Assembly: GCA_022747635.1 (NCBI GenBank)
Contig: JAKTNV010000674.1
Location: 19,550-83,549, forward strand
DNA from: Hetaerina americana
Taxonomy: Eukaryota > Arthropoda > Insecta > Odonata > Calopterygidae
DNA length: 64,000 nucleotides
Direction: 5' to 3'
Position 1 is the first letter of the stretch. Each line of letters begins with the position of its first letter. This document shows positions 26,891 to 37,170 of the stretch, piece after piece. The notes beneath the pieces were generated by a model, which saw only the letters and a program-made list of their open reading frames with translations, was not told the origin of the DNA and did not search any database. Both the position numbers and the translations under genes were made by a program.

Positions 26891-26969
26891 AACTGCAGGA
26901 GACACCGTGATAGTAACTTTAACGGAGACGTCCGCTAATATGCATTAGAATGTAGTAATTTCAAAGTGT
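26891..26969 (+). repeat. Dispersed repeat, copy 1
   Basis: This ~79-bp segment resembles 54903-54983 in the same orientation: both begin AACTGC, then share a GAGA-like run, an AGTAAC, a TTTAACGGAG block, TCCGC and AATATGC, and end in a similar AATTT...GTGT. Similarity is about 75 percent by eye with a few indels. It could be the edge of an unidentified repeat family. Confidence 0.5.
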
Positions 26970-28686
26970 AAGTATAGGCCAAGGTGAATGCTCTTTACCC
27001 TGAAATGTCTGCATCTTATTTTTTTTTTAATTATGATAACTGACTAATTTTCAGCATCAAAATTTTACATCTGCGTAAACATTTTTGAGATACTAATGAA
27101 TACAGTAATAATATCATCAATTGAATATTTTGCATGTATTCCATTATAACTCCATTATTTCATGCCGATTGATACCTGACTAAATTTGTACTCAACAATG
27201 ATTTTCAAAACAGGTATTTCGTAGATAATGTGTTTACTAAGCAGGATTTTTTCTAAGGAATGTAAATAATTTAGTAATGGACAGCATATACTAGTGTCCC
27301 TTATAAAACTTAAAAAATGGTTTCTAGGATATCAAAAATACACGTACTTACAAAGGTAAAAATATCTCATTTTTATATTAAACCATGTCAAAGATATGAC
27401 CATGGCATTTATGTTTATATAAGCACATTCTTTTTATGTGACGGCTTTACGGTAAAGTAAAATGACCACTGAAGTATCACATTTGAGCAGAAAGTACCTG
27501 CTTGATAAAATTGTTTCCAATAGTTTTATTCATAAGGTAAATTGAATTTATTTTGAAGTTATGGACAGTTTTGTTATAAATTTAAATTTATTGAAAAATA
27601 TATTCAGACCGCTCTTTTTCTGAATGCCCACATATTACCGTCAAATAAATTATAACTTTTCAATAATAAGTACAAATATTAATTGATTCAAGTGCTAAGC
27701 TAAAGCATCAAAGCAAATAACCTAATGACTGAAATGTGAAATGATTAACACTGTGATGCATTTACAGGTAAAAATGTCATCTGAGGTCAATGGATATAAG
27801 ATGAGAATTTTCCTTTTAAAGCTTTTTAATTGAGAAAATAATTTTTTATTAATAAACTATTTACATTGCATCTATTGGAAGACATTTTAAGAAAACAGTT
27901 TTCTAAATTACATGGAATCAGCGAAAGTGAAAACGTGAATTTTTTGCATATCCAAATTAAGTAATGCGTTCTTGCTGCATGCTAAAAACGTTTGCATTTC
28001 TTTATTTTTGTGAATTTATAAGTCAACAAGATAAATGAAATACTAGGAGACAGAACATGGATGAAAACTATTAATTTAGTTCCAAAATGAACATATGAGA
28101 TTCATAAAAATTCGATTGAAACTCGTGAAAGCGGGTACTTGTATATGTAAATGGGTAATATAAAGGAGCAGATATTCGTTGGCCATTTAGTGCCGTTTTG
28201 TAGTTATTCATAAGTTTATTGGCAATATTAATGCTCTTATCCCTTACAACAGCAACAAAAAAGAATAAAACTGAATCGGGGATTTTTTTAAGGAATGGAA
28301 GACAAAGATAAGGATAATAGAAGAGATTCAAGGTAAGAATAACCAATTTCATGAATGCATAAGGAATTTTAAAAACTTTCCGACACCTGAGTTGTATACA
28401 GGTATGTATACACCTTTAAAATCTTACTTCCTTGACAATGACACTACGAATTTCAAAAGCTAATTACTTAGGAAATATGTTATTCTTTTTAATTTTCTAC
28501 TACTTATTTCAAGTTTTCTACTTTACTTTTTAGAAAAAAATCATCAATGTACCTTAACTGTAAATCACCGATGAAATTAAAAAGAGGATGATATTTTAAA
28601 AAGCTCAAAGGATTAGCTCAATAGCTAAAAGGGTAGCTAAAATTACTTGAATAACTCTTACCCATTATTTTAAGCAATAAATATAA
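26970..28686. other. AT-rich non-coding stretch upstream of the Jockey-like element
   Basis: No gene, RNA or ordered repeat is recognised here. The longest open frame (28071-28352 minus) is AT-driven and hydrophobic without a motif. Confidence 0.5.
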
Positions 28687-28881
28687 TATAAAAAATCGGA
28701 GATGACATCAACTAACAGTCACCTACCAAAACTCCCTACTTCAAATCCAGTACACGGAGAACAGACACTTTTTGGATATTTCATGTCAATGCACAACCAG
28801 TTAAGTCTCCTAAAGACAAAAACGGAGAAGAAAATCTTTATGCTCCAGCAATTATGCGAGTTGCACGAGCTTAATGACTAG
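28687..28881 (+). pseudogene. ORF1 (gag-like) C-terminal remnant of the Jockey-like element
   Basis: An open frame of about 64 codons ends at TAG 28879-28881. It overlaps the start of ORF2: the ATG at 28874 lies inside the final codons, so the shared bases are ATGACTAG. Visible residues include GEQTLFGYFMSM, TKTEKKIFML and the end LCELHELND. No zinc-knuckle cysteines are present in this fragment; in this family they usually lie further upstream and are lost here. I call it ORF1 because of position, frame and overlap, the usual arrangement for Jockey-type elements, not from sequence similarity. Confidence 0.6.
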
Positions 28882-31549
28882 TAAGCTCCGCAACATCTGC
28901 CTTCTCAGTTGGAATTGCAACGGCATACTCGGCCGCCAACGGGAATTCAAAAATTTTATAAGCTCTGGCAATTTTGATGTAGTCGCCCTTCAGGAGACGC
29001 ATCTAACACCCAGTCACCGATTCTACATACCCAACTACACCACATATCGGCGAGACCGTCCCACTGCTCGCGGTGGAGGCGTGCTTATCGCAGTTAAATC
29101 CTCAATAAAACACAAAGCATTGAAAGCACACGCCCTTAGTACACTAGAATGCGTCGGAATACGACTCCCAACTCCCATAGGTGACCTTGACATCTATTCA
29201 GCTTACCAACCTTGTGGTAAAACTGTTGTTCCTGACGAAATTCGTCCCTTATTCCCGGCTGACAGACGCGTCGTAGCCATCGGCGATTGGAATTCAAAAC
29301 ATTTAGAATGGGGGTGCCGGTCCGCGAATAGTAATGGCCGGCGTTTGCTTAATATTGTAAACTCCATCATGCTAGGCGTCGAAGTGCCACTAACGGCGAC
29401 GCACATTGATAATCGTGGAGGAGAGGACATCCTCGATTTCTGCCTTACCAACAACTTACCTGTCATAGAGACTCCAACGGTACTACCCGATCTCTCCAGT
29501 GATCATTATCCGATTAAAGCCAACATTGCGACTGTCCCTTATGAGCAACCTCCTTCCATCTCTGTAAGAACGAACTGGAAACAGTTCGCCACCCTTACAG
29601 AAAACGCATTCACAGCAATCCCCATCCCACAATCCTCAGACAGGCAGGACATTGACGCGCATGTCCTTGCCATTACAGAAACAATGCGGGAAGCGCATGC
29701 ACTTGCATCACTCCCGTACCCTCACCCCCCTCCTCCTTCAAACGCCCTACCCGACGACATCCTGATGCTCATAAAACAGCGTAACAAGGCCCGCAGACAA
29801 TGGGCGCGAACCAGGGACGGCGCCTATAAACGGCGTTATAACTTTTTCGCGTCCTGCGTCAAACGCGAAATCAGAAATCGGTTCAATGACCAATGGAGAG
29901 ACAAACTCGACAACCTTTCCTTTGACGACGGTTCCCTTTGGAAGGTTGCTAAGCAACTGACCAAAAAAGGACGTCCCGACCAGCCCATCAGGCACAATAA
30001 CAACTTGTATTTTGACGCCAATGACAAGGCAGAAATCCTCGCCAACGCATTTCAGGAAACCATGACTCTTCGAAACGACTGGCCAAGAACTGTGGAGGAC
30101 GGGGAGGCTGAGGCTGCTGTAAGGAGCCTAAGTTTCCTTCCGACTCCGCCTTTCCAACCAGTGACAGAGACGGAGCTAAGAATGACAATTAAATACTTGA
30201 ACCCGAAAAAAGCCCCGGGTATTGATGACATTTCAAACAGGCATTTAAAGAACGCGCCACTGCCGGCCGTTCGTCACTTGCTGGGCTTATTTAATAACTG
30301 TCTTTCCTCTTGCTATTTTCCCGATTCCTGGAAAATAGCAAAACTTTGCCTGCTTGCCAAACCAGGCAAAGACCCGACAATTCCTCTCAACCGCAGACCT
30401 ATATCTTTACTTTCCTCTATCTCTAAACTGTTTGAATCGATTTTGAAAGCCCGTCTAGACCTCTTCCTACGGACAAACGACGTAATACGACCGGAACAAA
30501 TGGGATTCCGGGAAGGACATTCCACCTCCCTGCAAATACTCAGACTAGCAGAGTATATCAGCCACGGCATGCAGAACAACCAACACATTGCAGTGTTGTT
30601 CTTGGATGTGGCCAAGGCGTTCGACCAAGTCTGGCATGATGGATTGATACTTAAACTAATTAAAATCGGGGTTCCATTACATCTCATCAAGATGTTCCAT
30701 AGTTTTCTCGCTTCACGAGCTATACATGTCGCCGAAAACGGAGCTCTGTCAACCGGGAAACAGATAAATTGTGGCGTCCCGCAGGGCGCCATATTATCTC
30801 CTACTCTCTTCAACTGCTATGTCAACGATCTTCCTTCTTCTCCACAAACTCAAACTTTCATGTTCGCCGACGATACTGCTATCGCGGCAAGATCTTGGAG
30901 CGGCACGTGTGCCTTCCGAAAGATACAAAACCACCTATCTTTACTTGAAAAGTGGACCGTCGACTCGAAAGTAACAATAAATGCTGAGAAAAGTGTTGTT
31001 GTTGACTTTCGGAGGAGACGAAGCTATTTCCCAAAAAAACCTCTTACCTTTCAATCCGTGCGTATTCCGACGAAATCTTCACACAAATTCTTAGGGATAC
31101 ATTTCGATTACAGACTGACATGGGCCACGCACGTACAGCATGCCTTACAAATAGCAAGGGGCACAAGAGCACTTTTGTCTCCACTCTTGTGCTCCAAATC
31201 GCGCCTCACGCACCGAACCAAAATTAGACTCTACCTTTCCTATATCCGCCCCAGGATGCTGTACGGTTGCGAAATTTTCGGAAACGCGACAAAAACAGAC
31301 AGAAATCGCTTAGAAACATTCCAGAATAAAACACTTCGCTACCTCACAAACCAAAGTAAACTCGTACCAATCAAGGAGATCAGAAACGCACACAAAATTC
31401 CTAAAGTACACGACTTCATCCGAGCGCAAGCTGAAAGACTCGAGAGGTCCCTTCCACATAACACGCTTACAAAAAACATATGGGATTACTCCCTACATAA
31501 AAAACGCCGTCCGAGCTACAGACTTCCAAAAGAAATCATATTTCGGTAA
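28874..31549 (+). CDS. Jockey-like ORF2: endonuclease/reverse transcriptase
   Basis: An intact frame of 891 codons, about the normal length for Jockey-type ORF2 proteins. The N-terminal ~220 residues form an apurinic-type endonuclease that nicks the target DNA: LSWNCNG (Asn14), LQETHL (Glu41), GDWN (Asp138, Asn140) and SSDH (Asp210, His211) are all present. The reverse transcriptase follows, with NRRPISLLSSISKLFE, EQMGFREGHST, FLDVAKAFD (Asp578), GVPQGAILSP and FADD (Asp666, Asp667), so all three catalytic aspartates are kept. It then copies the RNA from the nicked end in target-primed reverse transcription. About 220 residues follow the active site without an RNase H signature. No stop or frameshift is seen, which suggests a young copy or a recently active lineage. 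The start is the ATG overlapping the ORF1 stop. Superfamily assignment is by motif style; CR1-like relatives are less likely. Confidence 0.88.
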   Translation: MTSKLRNICLLSWNCNGILGRQREFKNFISSGNFDVVALQETHLTPSHRFYIPNYTTYRRDRPTARGGGVLIAVKSSIKHKALKAHALSTLECVGIRLPTPIGDLDIYSAYQPCGKTVVPDEIRPLFPADRRVVAIGDWNSKHLEWGCRSANSNGRRLLNIVNSIMLGVEVPLTATHIDNRGGEDILDFCLTNNLPVIETPTVLPDLSSDHYPIKANIATVPYEQPPSISVRTNWKQFATLTENAFTAIPIPQSSDRQDIDAHVLAITETMREAHALASLPYPHPPPPSNALPDDILMLIKQRNKARRQWARTRDGAYKRRYNFFASCVKREIRNRFNDQWRDKLDNLSFDDGSLWKVAKQLTKKGRPDQPIRHNNNLYFDANDKAEILANAFQETMTLRNDWPRTVEDGEAEAAVRSLSFLPTPPFQPVTETELRMTIKYLNPKKAPGIDDISNRHLKNAPLPAVRHLLGLFNNCLSSCYFPDSWKIAKLCLLAKPGKDPTIPLNRRPISLLSSISKLFESILKARLDLFLRTNDVIRPEQMGFREGHSTSLQILRLAEYISHGMQNNQHIAVLFLDVAKAFDQVWHDGLILKLIKIGVPLHLIKMFHSFLASRAIHVAENGALSTGKQINCGVPQGAILSPTLFNCYVNDLPSSPQTQTFMFADDTAIAARSWSGTCAFRKIQNHLSLLEKWTVDSKVTINAEKSVVVDFRRRRSYFPKKPLTFQSVRIPTKSSHKFLGIHFDYRLTWATHVQHALQIARGTRALLSPLLCSKSRLTHRTKIRLYLSYIRPRMLYGCEIFGNATKTDRNRLETFQNKTLRYLTNQSKLVPIKEIRNAHKIPKVHDFIRAQAERLERSLPHNTLTKNIWDYSLHKKRRPSYRLPKEIIFR

Positions 31550-31703
31550 CAAAACCGAATTCTTTCCTATGACTTTTACTTCTTATTTTCATATTGCAAT
31601 ACATGTTAGCATTTAATCAAACAATTTTATAATTAAAATAGTAATTTCTTTGTCAGATGGCCCAGGCTTAAATCATTGTTACGGGCTTATCGGGCAACCC
31701 AAG

Positions 31704-31923
31704 GCCTATCGGAAAAAAAGGAGAAAAAAAAAAGAAAAAAAAAAAATAATAAATAAATAAAAAAAAAAAAATAATAAATAAAAATATAAGAACACAAAAA
31801 AAAAAGAAAAAAAAAAGAAAAAAAAAACAAAATTAATGATATAATAAAAGAGAAAGAAAAAAAAAAACAAACCAATAAAAAAAAGAGACTGAAAAAAAAA
31901 AATATATATATATATATATATAT
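31704..31923 (+). repeat. A-rich 3' tail ending in (AT)n
   Basis: About 200 bp of A runs broken by single G, T or C bases, closing with an AT dinucleotide run at 31901-31922. It directly follows the 3' UTR of the Jockey-like element and is best explained as its expanded poly(A) tail. The minus-strand open frame across it is low-complexity and not a gene. Confidence 0.8.
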
Positions 31924-32613
31924 CAATACATAACCATAAATTGTAGTTTGTAGACCAGAGTTAAAGTATGATGTTTATTTTTTTTTTAAAAATGTTTAGG
32001 ATTAATTTACATTTTCCGTCGTGTTGACGTGATAATGGGCAACATGTTCAAGCCCTTAAGTTAAGGTAATTTAATTTAGTTTCTCTTCTTAATTTACGGC
32101 CAATTGCCGACCCACTAGTGGTCTTTCTTTCAACTTCTCCTTCACTAACACTGGAAAGGTACACGTTCGTCACTTACACTTTCGTTGAATGATATCCCAT
32201 GTAAAATTGTACAACTACTACAGCTGAAGGGGTGGACGATGTCGCACCGAAGCAGCATTATAAGATAGGGCAAACGCCCAGACAATATGTGGTTCTGGTC
32301 TGGTCAAATGAAGACAATCACATAAGATATCAAATAATCAAAATTTTTATATGCATGAAAAAAAATTAGGGATTGACAGTCGAAGAAAATGCCCAAGAGA
32401 TCAATTATATTTCATATTTCAGATTTCATATTTATATTTGATCTTTTTGATAAAGCGACAGAATATTAATGATTAGCATTAAGGTCTAAAAATGTCCCGC
32501 CAGTTTGATTTTGTTGTGCATCGATGAACGTCTGTTTAGGGATTAGGAAGATAACTGCGCTCGACAGGTTTTGTTTTTCTGTCAATTAATTAGAAATTAT
32601 GAAAGTGAATTAA
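31924..32613. other. AT-rich non-coding stretch
   Basis: No recognisable feature between the Jockey-like element and the hairpin at 32.6 kb. Confidence 0.5.
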
Positions 32614-32719
32614 ATCACATGTAGTCAAATCTCGACAATTGTACCGTTTGTTCGGGCGTGGATGAAATCATCCACGTCCAGACAAACGGTATAATTTTCG
32701 AGATTTGACTGCATGTGAT
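32614..32719. repeat. 106-nt near-perfect hairpin (foldback)
   Basis: Two arms of about 52 nt (32614-32665 and 32668-32719) are inverted copies with about six mismatches and almost no loop (GATGAAATCATC at the centre). The outer ends are ATCACATG and CATGTGAT. The size suits a tiny foldback or MITE, or a small-RNA precursor. No clear target duplication is visible and no protein is encoded. It is not related by sequence to the foldbacks at 50.3-51.1 kb. Confidence 0.8.
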
Positions 32720-34559
32720 AAGGAATATGAAGAAAGAATTGAATCGAAATTCTCCCCATTCTATTATGTGATGATCAATACACTTTATTAGCATAAGAGG
32801 ATAAATGAATCTCTATATCATTAACATCACAGCAAAACACAAAGAGTTCATCCTATGAAATGCTATGAATATCTAGTCACATCAAGATGAAAAGCTGCTT
32901 TGAAGCTTGAGACCGGTGTTTATAGTTATGAGTACATATTATTGATCTATTAATTATGAATACCTGAATATAAATAAGCACCTTGTATTTGAGGTGTTGA
33001 AATGGTACAAACTGACTATTGCATCAAGCACATGTCTATATGTTGAGCAGAAATTGAGACAAGAACAGGATTAAGTGACTAAAACTTCAGTTTCACGTCA
33101 TGTTAGTATATACTACCGGTAGGCATCGTAAAAGCAGAGATCCATGTCGTTCTTGCCGATTTTTATTAACTTTGGATTGTTGGATTCAAGCGTTTCTTGG
33201 AAGCCTTGGCCGAGGAAAAATTAAATGACCTGTGGCTATATTTTATTTAGGAAAGGTCTATGGCTTCTTTTCACGTGGAGCACCTCCAAATTCCTCCACC
33301 TACATTCGTTAATCAGTCAAGAGGGACTATTTGTAAATTCACCTGAATTGTGATCAACTGCTCCCGCTTAAAATAAATTGAAATATATGAAGCAGGGAGT
33401 ACACTCAAACTCCTTCCTCGGTCATGTCTCCGCGCTCAAACCACCCTCTCCGTCTCCCCTCCTCGTTGAGATACATGCTTCTCGTGATAGGGGAATACAG
33501 AGGGGAGTCTTTCTCTGGGGAACAGATTGAGAAACCTCCGTCGGATGTGATTCAGATTGCGAAATTATTTACAGCATCCCTTTTACGAGTACGCGCCGAG
33601 AGGCCTTGACTTGAAGCCTTACTCGAAGGCTCCATTTGCAAATGTGTTCCCAATCGATTTCGTAACGGTTGGTTGTACGATGCTCTTTCGGACGGATTGT
33701 TGAGGCTTTTGCAAAACGCTCTGTTAAGTATATAGTAAGGGCTAGAATGAATACTTTTAATCTCCTGAAGTGCCTTTGCCTTCAGTACGACTTACCGTTC
33801 TATGCCCACCTTAAGGAATCTGATGGAAGATAATAACATATTAGCCAGTAAATATTATTTTTTTGCATGTTTGTTTATTTAATAGATGTAATAGAGTTAG
33901 TTAAGTAATTTTTATTCATATCAGGGAAACTTTAAGATGAAATGTCTTTGAATTTCTGACCTTACCTGTAAAGACATGGAGAGACAAGCAAGAGTCTTTT
34001 TATCTTTTATGATACATTCAGGAAGATGTTTTCCCGAACTCCCGTATGCTTGTTAATTATTAATTATTTTAAAGTGAATCAATCTTTCGTATTTCCTGAG
34101 TAGGTGTTCTCTTCATCTTTTTTTCTTTTTCGTGATTGGTATATACTTTTGCAAACTACCAATTCCTGCCCAAATGACCTTATTCGTCGCTATTTATCAC
34201 TTTAAACCATGAAATTTTACATCAGCATCTATATTCTATTTTGAAAACAGGGGGTAATGGTAACGTTTATTACTTAAATCAATAGCGATTGACATTCAGA
34301 GTAATTTCCGCGCATATAATGTCTACGTGACGGTCCAAATTAATTTACGTGCAAGAATCTTCTGCAGACAAAAATCCCTTAACTTCTCGTATTGGTCTCT
34401 CCTAGTATTGCTGAGCGAGTTCTAAAATAATTCATTCTTTGCTGAGCGACTTAAAATAAAGTGAGATGGAATCAATAATGCTAATTACAAAGCCACGAAT
34501 AACTTCTCTCGTTATTTAAGAATCAATAACGAGATTATCATCATACGCCAAAGTGTATA
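32720..34559. other. AT-rich non-coding stretch
   Basis: No recognised gene. A short palindrome CTACCGGTAG occurs at about 33112-33121. Open frames do not exceed about 61 codons. Confidence 0.5.
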
Positions 34560-35345
34560 GATTATTGGATTGGTTCTAAATTTAAAATCCAAACGCATAA
34601 TCTACATATCTCTCCTGGTGATGATTCCATGAGGAATTTATCATTGCGGAAAGTTCGCCACTCTGTGAAATTGCGGTCGAGATGGGCGCTCAGAAAAAAA
34701 CCCCATAGTGCCGATTGGTGAATGACCCTCGGGAAAAATTCCGGCATAATAGCATTCAGGAAGGGTGCGGATTCTCCTTCATTTTCTCCCGCCAAAGTTA
34801 TCTCTCTTTTGGAGCAAGTTCCCCAGAGAGAGGCGGGAGAAATTAAAGGGGAGCATAAAGGCAAGAAGGAAAAAAGGGAGAGGGGTTTGAAGGAAGAAGG
34901 GTGTGAAGGGAGAGGGAAAAGGAGGAAGTCGAGTTTCGGAATCCTCAAGGGAGCAAAAAGGAGGAAGGAGACGAGAGAATGAGAAAGACCGAGAGCGAAT
35001 GAGAAATGCGGAATCGTGATAAAACCGCTCGCTGAGGCTCATAACCTCCCTTCCGATTCGCCCCCCCCCGCCCCCGCCCCCCGAAGTCGACGAAAGAGAT
35101 CGGGAGTGGACTGGGCAAGGCGACCTCGGAAGTGACAGCCGGATCGTAGTCTGTTGGCGCATTGGGAAGGGAGGCGGCGGGGTGGAGGAGGAATAGGAGA
35201 CGAATAGATTCGAAAGATGAGCTGAAAAAGTGAGAGAGGGAGGGAACGGATGCGGAACGACGCGGAAGAAACGGGACGAAAATCCGACCCGGAGATGGGG
35301 ACCGTTGTTGGGGTGGCTTCCTCCGCAGGGGAACTCAGACCATAC
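34560..35345. promoter_or_regulatory. GC/CpG- and purine-rich island, candidate promoter region
   Basis: The plus strand is purine-rich from about 34800 to 35000 (repeated GGAAG/GAGAG runs), then contains a C-run (35061-35083) and many CG dinucleotides to about 35300 (GTCGACGAAAG, ATCGGGAG, GACGCGGAAG). The contrast with the AT-rich flanks is sharp. A 257-codon frame on the minus strand (34779-35552) crosses it, but its product is low-complexity (Pro/Ser/Phe-rich, poly-Gly) and has no domain. I favour a CpG island near a transcription start over a coding exon. Confidence 0.35.
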
Positions 35346-36848
35346 GGCCTTCCTAGTCTTCTTAGTCCATTGATCCGTGCAGTGCCGGTACACTAACGGG
35401 CCAGCTAAATCGAAAGACGTCACTCGCTTGGACTTAAATATAAACATCGGATCAGCGCACTCCGGGAAACCAAATTGAAGTTTTGAACCAAATCTCTGAA
35501 AGGTGGATCCTGCCGTAAGAAAAGCAGACCACGCCCAGAAAATGAATAACAATTAGTTCAAAATGGAACTTTGATTCAGCCAATAAGCTTCGTGAACATT
35601 TACATGCGACTATCAATGAAAAAATTTAAACAGACCCTCAAAATAACTTATCGTAGAAATTAATCTTCTATTTACATTAGACAAAATAGATTCTGGTAAG
35701 AGTTTTATCCACTGCCTACTGTTAAAACAAGAGCCTTTTTTACCCGAAAAGTTATTAAATGCTCCAAAAATCATTTCACATCCCAATTATGGATTCAAAG
35801 CTACTAACAAATAAAAAATCTCTCACTGAAATGGATATCTGAACTATTTTACATTATATTTTACATTTATTGCATCAAACTCAAAACAGAGGCAGTAAAA
35901 AATGCATTTGATTGTCACGCTGTAAAAGAATTCAACAAGGAAAAATTTTTGAATTCTTAGCTTGTTATCAAAAGTCCCTGGAATGTGAAATTTTAACGAA
36001 TATCAATAATCAGTCCACTATCATTTCAATTGAATGAAATTATTTTTTGAGAACTCTTATTTCTAAATTAAAACGAAAGCCAAGGTAAAATTTTTATAAA
36101 AGGAAAAGAGTGCTTTGATAACGTTAATTAGTCGAAGCACACATGGGAGGAAGACCGGCAAGGGAAATAAACTCGTCAACTACCAATATGATTGATTCTA
36201 CGCTCCCTACTGGGAGTAGGACGACGGGAACGGTGAAATGATTTATTATGCCAAAGTACAGAATGCTGCCGACCTCCTAGTGATAACACCATAGTCTGAA
36301 ATGAAAAGCGGATAAGAAGGCTTCATACAGACCTCGGGATATTGACGGTAATTTTGTTGTAAGATTAAATATATGTGGAGGTGTAATAACGCAGAAGGAC
36401 GCAGGCAGAATAAGAGAGCATAGTGTTCATTGCCTGCTGGACTTGCCGCCAGCGGAAGAACATGCTTCACCCTTGGAAAGGGAACGCGCGAAGCGTCAAA
36501 GCGAGAGATAGGAACTACGGGCATATCTGAAGTAGACATTGAGACATATCTCTCGGGATTTTATCGTCATTAGAGGATCAATATGGTCACATCTCCACAC
36601 AGAAGAGAGCGAGGGGAGGATAAGGCAAGGAGATGTTAGTTGATAAGGGAAGGGATAAGGGGAACAGAAGTGGGAAGGAATGGTGGGGTTTTGGATCGAC
36701 GGGGGAAGAAATCAAGAAGGACGGAATCTATAAATATTGAGTTATAGACATCATTTCTGTGCCGTGAGGAAGGAGTAGGTGCCTGGGGTAGAGGAAGCGT
36801 AGATATATCTATATAAACTACACTATTGGATTATAGCTTTCAATATTT

Positions 36849-36849
<1 letters not shown>
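35346..36849. other. Stretch without recognised genes
   Basis: Mainly AT-rich. The part at about 36240-36540 is less AT-rich and has a 97-codon minus-strand frame without a known motif. Confidence 0.4.

Positions 36850-36851
<2 letters not shown>

Positions 36852-36882
<31 letters not shown>
36852..36882. repeat. (AT)n microsatellite
   Basis: About 31 bp of alternating AT at the downstream edge (minus orientation) of the Penelope-type tail. Confidence 0.9.
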
Positions 36883-36886
<4 letters not shown>

Positions 36887-37170
36887 ACGGATGTAGATTT
36901 GTAGAATATAGAGACACATAGAAAGGACACTCACAATATGTTATTTGACGTTTCGACAGCACGGCTGTCGTCTTCAGAATGGCGTTCTCGGGGAAGAGCG
37001 GAGAGGATGTGCGGGGGAGAGGTGGGGGAAGGAGAGGTAAAGGGACCAATAGGAAATGAACAAGGGGGTGAGGGGGTTGGGTTGGGTTGGGTTAATATAT
37101 AGTATGCATTGAAATTAGAAAATAAACTTAGAACTGAAAATTTACACCCTTAGAAGATTTACACCTTCAA
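36883..37170 (-). mobile_element. Penelope-type element 3' tail fragment
   Basis: On the minus strand, a pyrimidine-rich leader (CCTCACCCCC, CTTCCCCCACC, CCTCTCCGC) leads to a hammerhead-like core at 36950-36977, then about 70 bp ending near the (AT)n tract. I recognise this order, a C-rich segment then CTGAAGA, a stem and GAAACGTC, as typical of the 3' region of Penelope-like elements in animals. No coding part is present, so this is a truncated copy or a solo tail. Confidence 0.5.
36950..36977 (-). ncRNA. Hammerhead-like core
   Basis: Minus-strand reading: CTGAAGA, a C, then a six-pair stem GACAGC/GCTGTC with loop CGT, then GAAA, ACGT and C. The hammerhead ribozyme consensus is CUGANGA, helix II, GAAA, helix III and UH. 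Helix III here would be the minimal palindrome ACGU, a form that could work only in a dimer. Helix I is weak (about two pairs next to the core). One extra pyrimidine lies between CTGANGA and helix II, as in the copies at 50.4 and 51.0 kb. Confidence 0.45.

Larger units (their letters stand above)
28687..31923 (+). mobile_element. Jockey-like non-LTR retrotransposon, 5'-truncated in ORF1
   Basis: An element of about 3.2 kb with the non-LTR layout: the 3' end of ORF1, an overlapping full ORF2 (endonuclease plus reverse transcriptase), a short 3' UTR (31550-31703) and an A-rich end. It is clearly richer in GC and CG than the flanking DNA, which marks it as an inserted sequence. The 5' boundary is placed where the ORF1 frame opens after a TAA at 28684-28686, and the true truncation point may lie a few bases away. 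A target-site duplication cannot be fixed because both edges are low-complexity (A/T runs). The missing ORF1 5' part and promoter mean this copy cannot transpose by itself. Confidence 0.85.

Noticed and set aside
31687..31926. 79-codon minus-strand frame rich in Phe, Leu and Ile
   Set aside because: It is the reverse translation of the A-rich tail of the Jockey-like element.
34779..35552. 257-codon minus-strand open frame
   Set aside because: It crosses a CpG- and purine-rich island; the product is low-complexity (Pro/Ser/Phe-rich with a poly-Gly run) and shows no domain.
37074..37098. Four GGGTT units resembling a telomeric repeat
   Set aside because: Too short, not the arthropod TTAGG unit, and part of the C-rich leader of a Penelope-type tail.
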